DNA from: an uncultured Shewanella sp. | GTDB taxonomy: Bacteria > Pseudomonadota > Gammaproteobacteria > Enterobacterales > Shewanellaceae | DNA length: 64,000 nucleotides | Reading direction: 5' to 3' | Assembly: GCF_947501665.1 (NCBI RefSeq) | Contig: NZ_CANMWS010000004.1 | Location: forward strand, 62,001-126,000 | In this document: positions 11,694-20,319 of the stretch, piece by piece | Layout: the number at the start of each line of letters is the position of its first letter | How positions within the stretch are numbered: position 1 is the first letter of the stretch | Notes under the pieces: generated by a model | The model's input: the letters and a program-made list of their open reading frames with translations, nothing else | The model's database searches: none | Told to the model about the DNA's origin: nothing | Translations under genes and position numbers: made by a program

Positions 11694-13577
11694 ATGCTGC
11701 GTTCGGCTCACCTTTGTATCCTCTTAACCACCCTCACTTTAATGGTTATTTTATCTTTCCTCTTTTTAGAGCAAAGTACGACAGAAGTCATTTCAACTTT
11801 TTTTCTTCAACTGCAGCAAGAAAGGCCTCAATCGTATTTATCAGCGCTCTTTTTAATCTTAGTATTAAGCGTGAATGTTATTTTACCGATACCTGCAAGC
11901 TTGCCTTCTCTTTTTGCAACCGAACATTTTAATCACTTATTAGCCCCTATCATCATTTGGTTTGGACTCACAACCAGCTCCTTAATAGGATACTGGCTTG
12001 GTCACCACCTAAAAAATATAACAGCCATTTTCAATACTTCTTCTCCCATTGCTTACCAAACAAAAAAAAGTGCTGATCACGTTTCAAGTATCATGCTCAT
12101 TTTATTTCGAGCCATACCCGTTCTTGCAGAAATATCGGTCATTACTGCAGGTATTTTACAGCTTCCCATTCGACAATTCATATGGCTCATCAGCCTGAGT
12201 AATATTGGTTTATCATTGGCCTATAACCAACTAGGTTCATCAGCATCTAGTAGCAATGCTATCTTATTTTTAATCATTGCTGGCACCGCATTACCAAGCA
12301 TCGCAGTGCTTATACACAGCGCTTTTTCCTTAATATCTTCTCTTTTTAAACAAAAAAATAATCACCCAGCTAATATAACGCGTTCAAGGAGCTCGATAAC
12401 TGGAAATAAACTGACGCAATCAACTGTTTCATCAAAGTCAACTCATCCTATTTTTACAACAACAAATGTATGGTCTACTCATTCCAGCATTTCCTCTCCT
12501 TTATTGGCTTTTTTAAATACCCTATATATTCAGCAAAAGAGTAATACTTTCGTTTGTATTATTGATCAAGAAACCACTCAAAGAAAACCTTATTTACCGA
12601 TTGAAATACAAAAGTTTTTCAATTTTAACATACACTTAAGCTTAATGTGTGAGCCAGTGATTACCAGCATTAATTCGACAGACAAGATTGAAGCAATCAA
12701 GTCGCTTTTTGCGGAAAATAAATTAAACAGAAATACGCATTTCATTGTGATTGGCACAGAATATTTTTTTCAGGGAATATCTGTCACTCTTAATAGCCTT
12801 TGCTCTAAGGTACCCATTATTTTCATGCCATCAACCCTGTCCTCCCAAGCATACACTAGCATTATTGAAGACAGCTCATTACAAGGCGGATCAAAAAGAG
12901 ATAATAGCAAATACTATTGCCCCCCTTTAGCTATCTTCAATGACTTCAAATTGTTGTCTTCCATAACCCAGCAAACACAACAAGGGCTGGTATTCATTGT
13001 CAAAATGGCATTACTCAAAGATGCGCAATTTTTTAATTGGATTGAAATTAATGCCGATGCTTTACGGCTTAGCCAGCCAAACGAAATGCAATATGCCATT
13101 TCTCGTTGCACTCAATTAAAACAACAGCATTTAAGCAGTAGTTTACATTTTTATCATCAAGAAAGTACCAGCCAACTCGAATACGGACAATGGAGTCATC
13201 AATTATTATCTAGCAAGCTCAACCTCCCATTAGAACATGCTGAAATAATGGCAATAAGCCTTGTTTTGAACGCCTTTTATTCAAGCCAAATTGGTTTACT
13301 TAATCAAGAATACGCCCAAAGAGTGGTCAAACTATTCGATAAGTTAGATATAAAACTATGGCATGAAGAATTAAAGGGAAAGCTGCAAAATCAATTGATA
13401 GCAAACCTAAAAGAGAAGACTTACGCGGACTTACCGGTCCCTTTATTAACGGCAATTGGATACAGTAAGACGATTCAAGGCATTGAATCGCACATCATGG
13501 AAAAAGCCATAAATACTTTATATAACGATGAACTAACAAAGAAACATGTTATCCCAAAACAAGCGATTGTCGCTTAA
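11694..13577 (+). CDS. VTT/DedA-like membrane domain fused to a degenerate EboD-type dehydroquinate-synthase-like domain
   Basis: 627 aa in two parts. Residues 1-215 form a multi-span membrane domain with VTT/DedA-like signs: ILPIPASLPSLF, GLTTSSLIGYWLG and LFRAIPVLAEISVITAG. After a polar linker (220-260), residues 265-600 follow the dehydroquinate-synthase fold: MPSTLSSQ (usual PTTLxxQ), GGSK, CPPLAIFND, GLVFIVKMALLKDAQFF, QLEYGQWSHQLL and LPLEHAEIMAISLV. By alignment from memory the metal Glu is Phe434, one metal His is Gln499 and the NAD-site GGG is GTEY. Lys437 and the His515 position remain. LEYGxWS and PPxAxxND resemble EboD more than AroB. An EboA-like gene follows 150 bp downstream, supporting an Ebo-type role. 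Catalysis looks unlikely. Confidence 0.72.
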   Translation: MLRSAHLCILLTTLTLMVILSFLFLEQSTTEVISTFFLQLQQERPQSYLSALFLILVLSVNVILPIPASLPSLFATEHFNHLLAPIIIWFGLTTSSLIGYWLGHHLKNITAIFNTSSPIAYQTKKSADHVSSIMLILFRAIPVLAEISVITAGILQLPIRQFIWLISLSNIGLSLAYNQLGSSASSSNAILFLIIAGTALPSIAVLIHSAFSLISSLFKQKNNHPANITRSRSSITGNKLTQSTVSSKSTHPIFTTTNVWSTHSSISSPLLAFLNTLYIQQKSNTFVCIIDQETTQRKPYLPIEIQKFFNFNIHLSLMCEPVITSINSTDKIEAIKSLFAENKLNRNTHFIVIGTEYFFQGISVTLNSLCSKVPIIFMPSTLSSQAYTSIIEDSSLQGGSKRDNSKYYCPPLAIFNDFKLLSSITQQTQQGLVFIVKMALLKDAQFFNWIEINADALRLSQPNEMQYAISRCTQLKQQHLSSSLHFYHQESTSQLEYGQWSHQLLSSKLNLPLEHAEIMAISLVLNAFYSSQIGLLNQEYAQRVVKLFDKLDIKLWHEELKGKLQNQLIANLKEKTYADLPVPLLTAIGYSKTIQGIESHIMEKAINTLYNDELTKKHVIPKQAIVA

Positions 13578-13727
13578 ATCAATTACAAGGAAGGAAGGGA
13601 GCTAACCGCTCTCTTCATACAATACGAGACATTGCATAATACTTAACCTTATTATAATTAAACCATATTATTTGAAAATGAAGTCGAATAATGACCGTAA
13701 AAAAACACAACAACGCAAGGAGCTACG

Positions 13728-14453
13728 ATGGTTTCATCTGACAAGAAAGCAATAAAACAATTAACACAATTATTTACTGACACTGTCAATCAAGAACAAA
13801 TCGACTGGTTTTATAGTGTGATAGGACTAATACAAGCCACACTACCAAACAACACCCCTAAGCAACTGGCTAAATTGTGGAGTGAGGCAAGTAATAACAC
13901 CTCTCATTATCTAGATAATACAATCATAAATTATAAAACAACAAGTTGGGAATGCGATCAACTCGCACGCTTTCTGCTCTTTACACACACATTATCATGC
14001 TGCCATGAGCTCCAAAGAAAAGAATTATGTGCTTTATGCTTTCATTTTGCCGATGACATAGAGGCTATTGCGATTACCAGAGGATTACATCTCGCAGATA
14101 CAGAAGGAAAGTTGGTACAGCAGTTTATCGAACTTAGCAATTCTAACTATCCACCTTTATTTGCTGCTATCGCGTTAAACCATCCTTGGCCTGCAAGATA
14201 CTTCAATACAGAAGCCTTTAATCAGCTAGTACTTAAAACCTTGTTTCTTGATTTAGATGCTTCACAAATAATCGATCTCAAAAAGCGACATAACCCTGCA
14301 TTGTCAATCTTAGCAGCCGACTTATTACGCGAACGTTTGCTAACGAAACGTCAACCTCCTCAAGCCATTTTGTCAGTTATTGAGCCCCAACACCTCAATG
14401 TCAATGATAAAGCATTAATCAATCGCTTCTACTTAGAGGGAATTCCTGCATAG
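13728..14453 (+). CDS. EboA-like protein
   Basis: 241 aa, soluble and mostly helical. The C-terminal half resembles the EboA domain as I remember it: FAAIALNHPWPARYF, then TEAFNQLVLKTLFLDLDA, DLKKRHNPALSILAADLL and RERLLTKRQPP. The middle WECDQLARFLLFTHTL and the Cys-rich HTLSCCHELQRKELCALCF are also visible. In cyanobacteria the eboABCDEF cluster is linked to export of precursor metabolites such as the scytonemin monomer; the biochemical role of EboA is unknown. AAGGAG precedes the ATG. The only other Ebo-like protein here is the EboD-type domain immediately upstream. No eboB, eboC, eboE or eboF homologues are in the window. Confidence 0.65.
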   Translation: MVSSDKKAIKQLTQLFTDTVNQEQIDWFYSVIGLIQATLPNNTPKQLAKLWSEASNNTSHYLDNTIINYKTTSWECDQLARFLLFTHTLSCCHELQRKELCALCFHFADDIEAIAITRGLHLADTEGKLVQQFIELSNSNYPPLFAAIALNHPWPARYFNTEAFNQLVLKTLFLDLDASQIIDLKKRHNPALSILAADLLRERLLTKRQPPQAILSVIEPQHLNVNDKALINRFYLEGIPA

Positions 14454-14732
14454 TTTTTACTCTATAAACCAGTACCACAATCAGGCTAACGCATATTATA
14501 CATATGCCAAATTCGTTCAAAAATTGAATGAGATTAAGGATAATCTGAGCCGATTGAGGTCTCGTAATTTATGTCACTAAATATATTATCCATGTGATAT
14601 CGATTCTTTTTCACCATAATGCCCTACCAAATACAACATCAGAAGCTAATATAAATAAAACAACCAGTGTAAAACATAATATAAAATCATTATGAAAGCC
14701 CCGCTATTTTGACAGAAAAGAAGGAAGCGAGT

Positions 14733-15758
14733 ATGCCACCAATCCATCTCACCACTTTTTTTTCACCTCTTTTATTAAAAGATAATTCATTGTTATTATA
14801 TTTTTTATTCTTTTTCTGTGCGGCTACGTTAGCAAACACACCAATAAACCAAGATAAAACAGGCAAAAATAAAACAACCAACACATATGAAACTTATGGC
14901 GTACATAATGACCTCGGTTGTAATGAGCAAAATGGTTTTTGTTTAGCACCTCGAGCCAGAAATGCCCCCAATAATCCTATTTTACCTTTAGAGTGGATAA
15001 GCGACTGGATTATGTTCAGAGTAAAGCAAAACTATAAAGACAATCCCCCTCCTTACACAAATCCACCTTCGACGTTACAACCTGAAGATTACACTGTTTC
15101 CTATGGAACCACCTTTTATGACGCCAACTATTTACCCCTGCACGGTGATGGTATCGGTGCCATGATGACCCACTATGATAACTATTGCCTACCGATTTTT
15201 CCTATTGAAAATAATAACTATACTTGTAGCATCATTTCATTAGGCAATAAAACGTATTTTATTACCTATCCGCATAACAGGCCCCAATTAATGCCAACCT
15301 GTTGCTTATTCTCCCCATACCACCATGCAATGCGACCCGATTTTGTCAAATACCTAAACTATGATTTTCTTCGTAGTAAACACCTTAATCACTCTATTTT
15401 GGCCTATTCTCGACAACAATTAACCTTACATGGCCAAGTACTGTTTGGTTTTGCCTTCCATAAAGCAGTCTCACCAGATGCATTTAATACACCTGGGTAT
15501 CAACATCCCCATTCATTCTTTTTCTCTGGAGACTATAATACGGCCAATGCCCCAATAGTCAGTCAAAATTACACCAGTTTTAGAGTCGAAAAACCCAATC
15601 CAGCACATACTTGGGAACGTGTATCAAGAATGTGCCCAGCAGTACCGAAACCATGCCAACTTTTTAATTATTCAAATTTACTCAAAACCAACAATAATCA
15701 ATTAAAAATACTGCCTGCTGGCTCTGGTTGGGATCAAATAAAATCTGAAAAAAATTAA
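14733..15758 (+). CDS. Exported Cys-rich protein of unknown function
   Basis: About 341 aa from the ATG at 14733, chosen because AAGGAAG sits 6-7 nt upstream; a longer TTG-initiated frame from 14709 is less convincing. A hydrophobic segment (LLLYFLFFFCAATLANT) looks like a signal peptide. The mature part is rich in Pro, Tyr, His and Cys: YGVHNDLGCNEQNGFC, LPLEWISDWIMFRV, YTVSYGTTFYD, PTCCLFSPYHHAMRPDF, YQHPHSFFFSGDYN and PIVSQNYTSFRVEKP. I recall similar proteins beside the cytochrome-like family encoded next, but cannot name it. Eight or more Cys suggest disulphides and an extracytoplasmic location. Confidence 0.6.
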   Translation: MPPIHLTTFFSPLLLKDNSLLLYFLFFFCAATLANTPINQDKTGKNKTTNTYETYGVHNDLGCNEQNGFCLAPRARNAPNNPILPLEWISDWIMFRVKQNYKDNPPPYTNPPSTLQPEDYTVSYGTTFYDANYLPLHGDGIGAMMTHYDNYCLPIFPIENNNYTCSIISLGNKTYFITYPHNRPQLMPTCCLFSPYHHAMRPDFVKYLNYDFLRSKHLNHSILAYSRQQLTLHGQVLFGFAFHKAVSPDAFNTPGYQHPHSFFFSGDYNTANAPIVSQNYTSFRVEKPNPAHTWERVSRMCPAVPKPCQLFNYSNLLKTNNNQLKILPAGSGWDQIKSEKN

Positions 15759-15931
15759 TGGTGATATTTAAACAATAAGATATTTTAACCGTTGAATTCA
15801 ATTAAAAACACACTGTTACACTGTCATTGTTTTCATAATAAAGTCGTACATTAATTGACTTTCCATATAGATAACATTGTTTATCACAATTTTATCCCCC
15901 TTAAGAAGTCACAAAATAGAAAGGAAACCTC

Positions 15932-17248
15932 ATGAATAAAATTATTGTTTATTTAGCGCTTGTCATTATTGTTGTTTGCGTGTTTTCACTCATTTTCTCT
16001 CCTCGCCACTCTATACTCACAAGCTCACATTCTCATTGTCAATTTCCAAGTAATGCCCCTCATATTACTGGGACAATAACGGATTTCAATCAATACAGTT
16101 GGCAATTATTCATTGCCCTGAATTGGCCATCAAAATCAAAACTTACAGGGCAACCCGATTGCACTTTATCCCTTAAGGATAAACAACAAAGCGTCTGGCA
16201 AAACTATAAAAACATCAAAGCACTATTTGATAATACGCAACAAACACCCCCCAAATGGGGGGGGGAAGCACCTTTGACCTTATCTCAGTTAACGAAAGTC
16301 ACTGCTCAAGCAGCCAACTTAGCTGAATTACAGCAAATCGGAGGATGGCTAATTGATCAGCAAGGTCACCCCACTTATTATGAAATATTCATCAATCAAA
16401 CCTCATTCAACTATATTGTTGAAAACAAATTATATGATAGTCATCAACTCGCCCACACAAGAAAAATCCATTTCCCCAATTCATCCACTCACATTAAAGC
16501 AAGTTGGCGACCATTAAATCTGATAAATGATGACTTAAATCGCTATATTACTAAACAAGCAGATATACAAGAGTTTGATTCACTTGGACAAAAAACAACT
16601 CAAATAAAGAATGTCACGCTGGGACTAGTGGGCTTACACATTGCCACTAAGGCATCAGGGTATCCTCAATGGATTTGGTCTACTTTTGAGCATATAGATA
16701 ACGTACCGATCCAAATAGTAGAGAATAACACAGTCGTTAATCAACCAAAGCCTAGCATTCAATATCACTATTACAATATTCACACTCCTTCAAGCAAGGT
16801 TAATCAATCTCCATGTTTATGGATTGAACGCCCTATTCTTAATAAACCAAGTACTGTCTTTTCATCCCTCAATGAATCAGCCTTATGTCAACCAAAAGAA
16901 AATATCAGCTTTAATACCCCAACCCCCCTTGACCGAGTCACGCCTATCCATGAAATGACAAATGAAGTCAACCAATACCAACACGAAAATAATCCTGTTA
17001 ATGATACGGTATTAGAAAACTATCAATTAATCGTCACCCAACGCCCTTCACAGCCCCAACACCCTCATGATCCTCAAGGAAAACCAATCCCAAAACTCGC
17101 AGCCAATATCACCATGGAAAGCTATATACAAAACACGAGTAGCTGCATTGGTTGTCATTCAAAAGCAAAACTTCCTAATAGTCAGACAACTTCAGATCAC
17201 AGCTATTTATTCTTATCAATCCCCACCGCTGCCGCGCCAATTCAATAA
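15932..17248 (+). CDS. Exported cytochrome c-like protein with one CxxCH motif
   Basis: 438 aa with an N-terminal signal/anchor (IIVYLALVIIVVCVFSLIF) and a single heme-c site CIGCH at residues 405-409 near the C-terminus. Characteristic segments are YSWQLFIALNWPSKSK, GLVGLHIATKASGYPQWIWS followed by TFEHIDNVP, and NITMESYIQNTSSCIGCH. These match a family annotated elsewhere only as cytochrome c family protein. Location should be periplasmic. It lies 173 bp after the Cys-rich exported protein and probably works with it. A run of nine G at 16257-16265, preceded by C6-AAAT, interrupts codons 109-112. A one-base slip would destroy the heme-binding end. Confidence 0.7.
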   Translation: MNKIIVYLALVIIVVCVFSLIFSPRHSILTSSHSHCQFPSNAPHITGTITDFNQYSWQLFIALNWPSKSKLTGQPDCTLSLKDKQQSVWQNYKNIKALFDNTQQTPPKWGGEAPLTLSQLTKVTAQAANLAELQQIGGWLIDQQGHPTYYEIFINQTSFNYIVENKLYDSHQLAHTRKIHFPNSSTHIKASWRPLNLINDDLNRYITKQADIQEFDSLGQKTTQIKNVTLGLVGLHIATKASGYPQWIWSTFEHIDNVPIQIVENNTVVNQPKPSIQYHYYNIHTPSSKVNQSPCLWIERPILNKPSTVFSSLNESALCQPKENISFNTPTPLDRVTPIHEMTNEVNQYQHENNPVNDTVLENYQLIVTQRPSQPQHPHDPQGKPIPKLAANITMESYIQNTSSCIGCHSKAKLPNSQTTSDHSYLFLSIPTAAAPIQ

Positions 17249-17386
17249 CCGGCAACGCTTCCTTTCAACACATTCGCTTTGCATTTATTTTGACCAACCT
17301 TTCTCCTTCTATGTTAATATATTGTTTTAATTTATTATTATCTGATAGATCATAATATTCAATACATCATATCAAGGAGTCAGATT

Positions 17387-17986
17387 TTGATTGAAGCTGT
17401 TATTACCCTGATCACCACCACCGCCCTATTACTGGGATCACCAGGCCCTGCTCCACTCGCTCTTGCCGCAACAGGTGCGACACATGGTATAAAAAAAGGC
17501 ACACCATTTTTATGCGGTATCTTACTTGGTTTATCCGTGGCCATTGTAGGCACAACCATGGGATTGGCCTCCCTCTTTGCTCATTGGCCTGAGTTACAAA
17601 TCACGGTACAACTCTTAGGTGCTGCCTATCTTGTCTATATCGCCTTTAAAATTGCGACAGCCCCAGTCAGCCCCAATGTAAATGCATCCTCAGTCAACGC
17701 GCCGTTATTAAAAGATGGCTTTATTCTCAACTTATTAAACCCTAAAGCTTACGCAGCTTTTTTAGCTATTTTCTCTCAATTTATTTTACCGTTAACCAGT
17801 GAGATACATTCCTACATTGCCACTGGTATTATATGCTTAGCCGTTGCAGCCATTGTCGATACATTATGGCTATGTTTTGGTGGCTTGTTACGTCCACTCT
17901 TTCAACATCCACGTCAGGCTAGAATATTAAGGATTTTATTCGCCATATTAATGATCTTTGCCCTTGTATGGGCGTTAATACGCTAG
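17387..17986 (+). CDS. LysE-type amino-acid exporter
   Basis: 199 aa, about six transmembrane segments, of the LysE/RhtB superfamily. The N-terminal signature GSPGPAPLALAATGATHGIK matches the conserved PGPxxxxxxxxxxxxG region. FILNLLNPKAYAAFLAIFSQ matches the NPKA motif before the central loop. Start is TTG at 17387, supported by CAAGGAG 7 nt upstream; no ATG gives a full N-terminal helix. Substrate cannot be inferred. Monocistronic by spacing. Confidence 0.85.
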   Translation: MIEAVITLITTTALLLGSPGPAPLALAATGATHGIKKGTPFLCGILLGLSVAIVGTTMGLASLFAHWPELQITVQLLGAAYLVYIAFKIATAPVSPNVNASSVNAPLLKDGFILNLLNPKAYAAFLAIFSQFILPLTSEIHSYIATGIICLAVAAIVDTLWLCFGGLLRPLFQHPRQARILRILFAILMIFALVWALIR

Positions 17987-18150
17987 CTTATCTCCTCTAA
18001 CACGGAAAATGACGATCCCATTAAGGTGCCATTTAATTGAGTTACAATCATTTTAATGACACTTTTCATATTCATATTGCCATTTTTCCCTAATGTATAA
18101 TGGATTAAAAATATGCTCTAATAGGTTTACCTTTCTTACTTGGCTTCGTC

Positions 18151-19080
18151 ATGCAATTAAAAAAAATCATTACACGCTATTGGGTGAGTCTCTTGCTCCT
18201 CCCAATGACTCCCTTCATGTCATATGCCATCACAGCGTCAATAATGAAGTCTTCCAATGCGCAATTATCACCATCGACTATTGAATCTCAACTGATAAAA
18301 AAATTCTCAGCTCTTGAAAAGCAATATGGTGGTCGCATAGGCATATCATTCATTAACCTTCGAGATAATAGTACAATTTATTATCGCGAAAATGAGCGCT
18401 TTCCTTTTGCCAGTACCTTTAAAGTCATGGCAGTTGCCGCTATCTTAAAAAAAAGTGAGTCAGATACTCGCTTATTAAATAAAAAAATTGCTTATACCAG
18501 ACAGCAAGTCAATAACTCGGGCTACGCCCCCATTACTTCAAAGCATATTCAAACGGGCATGACCGTAGAGGCTTTATGCGCCGCAGCGCTCAAATATAGT
18601 GATAATACCGCCGTTAATCTGCTAATAGAGCAGCTTGGTGGACCGAATAAAGTTACCGCCTTTGCCCGCAGTATTAATGATGAATACTTTAATCTCACTC
18701 GCTGGGAGCCTAAACTCAACCTTGTCTACCCAGGAGAAAGCCATGACACAACAACGCCTCAAGCTATGTCATTAAGTCTTAAAAAGTTAGTCATTGGTAG
18801 TGCACTACAAAAACCGCAAAGAGAAAAACTAAAAGGTTGGCTTATTCAAAACACAACGGGAGACACTAAAATTCGTGCTTCTGCTCCAACAACTTGGATT
18901 GTCGGTGATAAAACAGGTAGTGGCAGTTTTGGCGCCACTAATGATATTGCTGTCATCTGGCCGTCAAACAGTGCTCCTTTAATACTCAGTATTTATTATG
19001 TACAAGACCATATTAATGCAAAACACAATAACAAGGTTATACGAGAAGTAACGACAGACCTACTCAATGCCATTAAATAG
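18151..19080 (+). CDS. Class A (serine) beta-lactamase
   Basis: 309 aa with a signal-like N-terminus (ITRYWVSLLLLPMTPFMSYA). All class A catalytic motifs are present: S88-T-F-K91 (SxxK), S150-D-N152 (SDN), E186 in RWEPKLN (omega-loop general base) and K254-T-G256 (KTG) followed by SGSFG. It should hydrolyse beta-lactam rings in the periplasm; the spectrum cannot be read from sequence. There is no adjacent AmpR-type regulator. The next gene starts 12 bp later, an M14-type peptidase, so the two are probably one transcript. The ribosome-binding site is weak. An overlapping frame at 18093-18284 is a shadow. Confidence 0.93.
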   Translation: MQLKKIITRYWVSLLLLPMTPFMSYAITASIMKSSNAQLSPSTIESQLIKKFSALEKQYGGRIGISFINLRDNSTIYYRENERFPFASTFKVMAVAAILKKSESDTRLLNKKIAYTRQQVNNSGYAPITSKHIQTGMTVEALCAAALKYSDNTAVNLLIEQLGGPNKVTAFARSINDEYFNLTRWEPKLNLVYPGESHDTTTPQAMSLSLKKLVIGSALQKPQREKLKGWLIQNTTGDTKIRASAPTTWIVGDKTGSGSFGATNDIAVIWPSNSAPLILSIYYVQDHINAKHNNKVIREVTTDLLNAIK

Positions 19081-19092
19081 GATAAACAGCAA

Positions 19093-20022
19093 ATGAATAC
19101 CTTATCATTAGAATGGGGATTAAAAGAAAAAAACGCTTGGTTAGCGGCTCAAACAATTCAGCGCTCATACCAAGACGAAGTGGTAGCTAAAATCAAGATA
19201 TTGAGCGAGCTATTTACGGTCAAACAATATGGGGCATTATCCTATGATCCAGCTCGTTATCCTCTCTACGTGGTAACCACATCAAATTGGCATAAAGATA
19301 AACCCACATTACTCATCACTGGAGGCGTTCACGGCTATGAAACCAGTGGGGTGCAGGGTGCGCTTGCCTTTCTAAAACAAGAATCACTCCATTACAGCAA
19401 TATATTTAATATCATTGTTGTACCTTGTATCAGCCCATGGGGCTATGAAACCATCAATCGATGGAACCCTTTTGCAGTCGATCCTAATCGGTCATTCTAT
19501 TCTCAAGCACAAGTAAACGGCATTAATCACGACGCTGAAGAATCCCGTTTATTAATCCAATACCTAAGGGAGATTAACCACACAATATTCATGCATATTG
19601 ATTTACATGAAACCACAGACACAGACAACAGTGTGTTTAGGCCCGCGTTAGCAGCAAGAGATGCAAAACCACAAAAAACCTGGAATATTCCAGATGGTTT
19701 CTATTTAGTCGGAAACAGTGATAACCCTCAAGATGCATTTCAACAAGCAATCATTAACGCGGTACAAAAAGTGACTCATATTGCTCCTGCTGATGAAGAA
19801 AACAAGCTCATCGGCGAACCGATATCTCAATGGGGAGTAATTAATTATCCCACTCAAGCATTGGGTCTATGCAGCGGGATGACCAAGGCTAAATATACCT
19901 CCACCACAGAGGTTTATCCTGATAGCCCTCGTGTAACAGATGCAATATGCATTCAAGCACAAGTAGCGGCCATTAAAGGGGGAATTGATTATCTTATTCA
20001 ACATGAAATCACACCAATCTAA
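19093..20022 (+). CDS. M14-type zinc metallocarboxypeptidase / AstE-AspA-like hydrolase
   Basis: 309 aa, no signal peptide, so probably cytoplasmic. Zinc-site motifs are GGVHGYETSG (H-x-x-E type), then FMHIDLHETTDTDN (second His plus conserved DLHE) and the catalytic Glu in STTEVYPDSP. ISPWGYETINRWNPFAVDPN is the N-P-R-like substrate loop region. It resembles M14 or succinylglutamate-desuccinylase-like proteins; the substrate is unknown. Only 12 bp separate it from the beta-lactamase, so a shared cell-wall-related function is possible but inferred. Confidence 0.75.
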   Translation: MNTLSLEWGLKEKNAWLAAQTIQRSYQDEVVAKIKILSELFTVKQYGALSYDPARYPLYVVTTSNWHKDKPTLLITGGVHGYETSGVQGALAFLKQESLHYSNIFNIIVVPCISPWGYETINRWNPFAVDPNRSFYSQAQVNGINHDAEESRLLIQYLREINHTIFMHIDLHETTDTDNSVFRPALAARDAKPQKTWNIPDGFYLVGNSDNPQDAFQQAIINAVQKVTHIAPADEENKLIGEPISQWGVINYPTQALGLCSGMTKAKYTSTTEVYPDSPRVTDAICIQAQVAAIKGGIDYLIQHEITPI

Positions 20023-20221
20023 GTAACCTGGTGTTCTATTTAAAATTGCTACTAGCGTCAAACAGCCGTGACCGCCATGAATGGTGAAAATGTCTGTTAA
20101 AGCAGTAACAATTTATAACCTTACCTACTGTATTTTTCATTCCCACTAAATGATCACTTATTGACTTAGATTGGTATTATTCCCCTCGACATCAAATAAA
20201 AATAATCAAACCATAATATAG

Positions 20222-20249
20222 AAAAAAGGAGTCAAACAATGACTCCTTT
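20222..20249 (-). terminator. Intrinsic terminator of the dnaB-alr transcript
   Basis: Stem AAAGGAGTCA (20225-20234) / TGACTCCTTT (20240-20249) with a 5-nt loop. Read on the minus strand the hairpin is followed by TTTTTTC, a good U-tract, 70 bp beyond the alr stop codon. On the plus strand the tail is weaker, but it may also stop transcription from the beta-lactamase side. Confidence 0.75.
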
Positions 20250-20319
20250 CCCCAAAAATCACTTAAAGATGCGTGCGTTAGAGTGATTTTGCTATAAAAC
20301 ATCAGAACTTAAAAAGCCT

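Noticed and set aside
11694..13577. Annotating the C-terminal domain as a true 3-dehydroquinate synthase (aroB)
   Set aside because: Metal and NAD ligands are replaced, there is a membrane domain, and the context is EboA-like rather than aroK-aroB.
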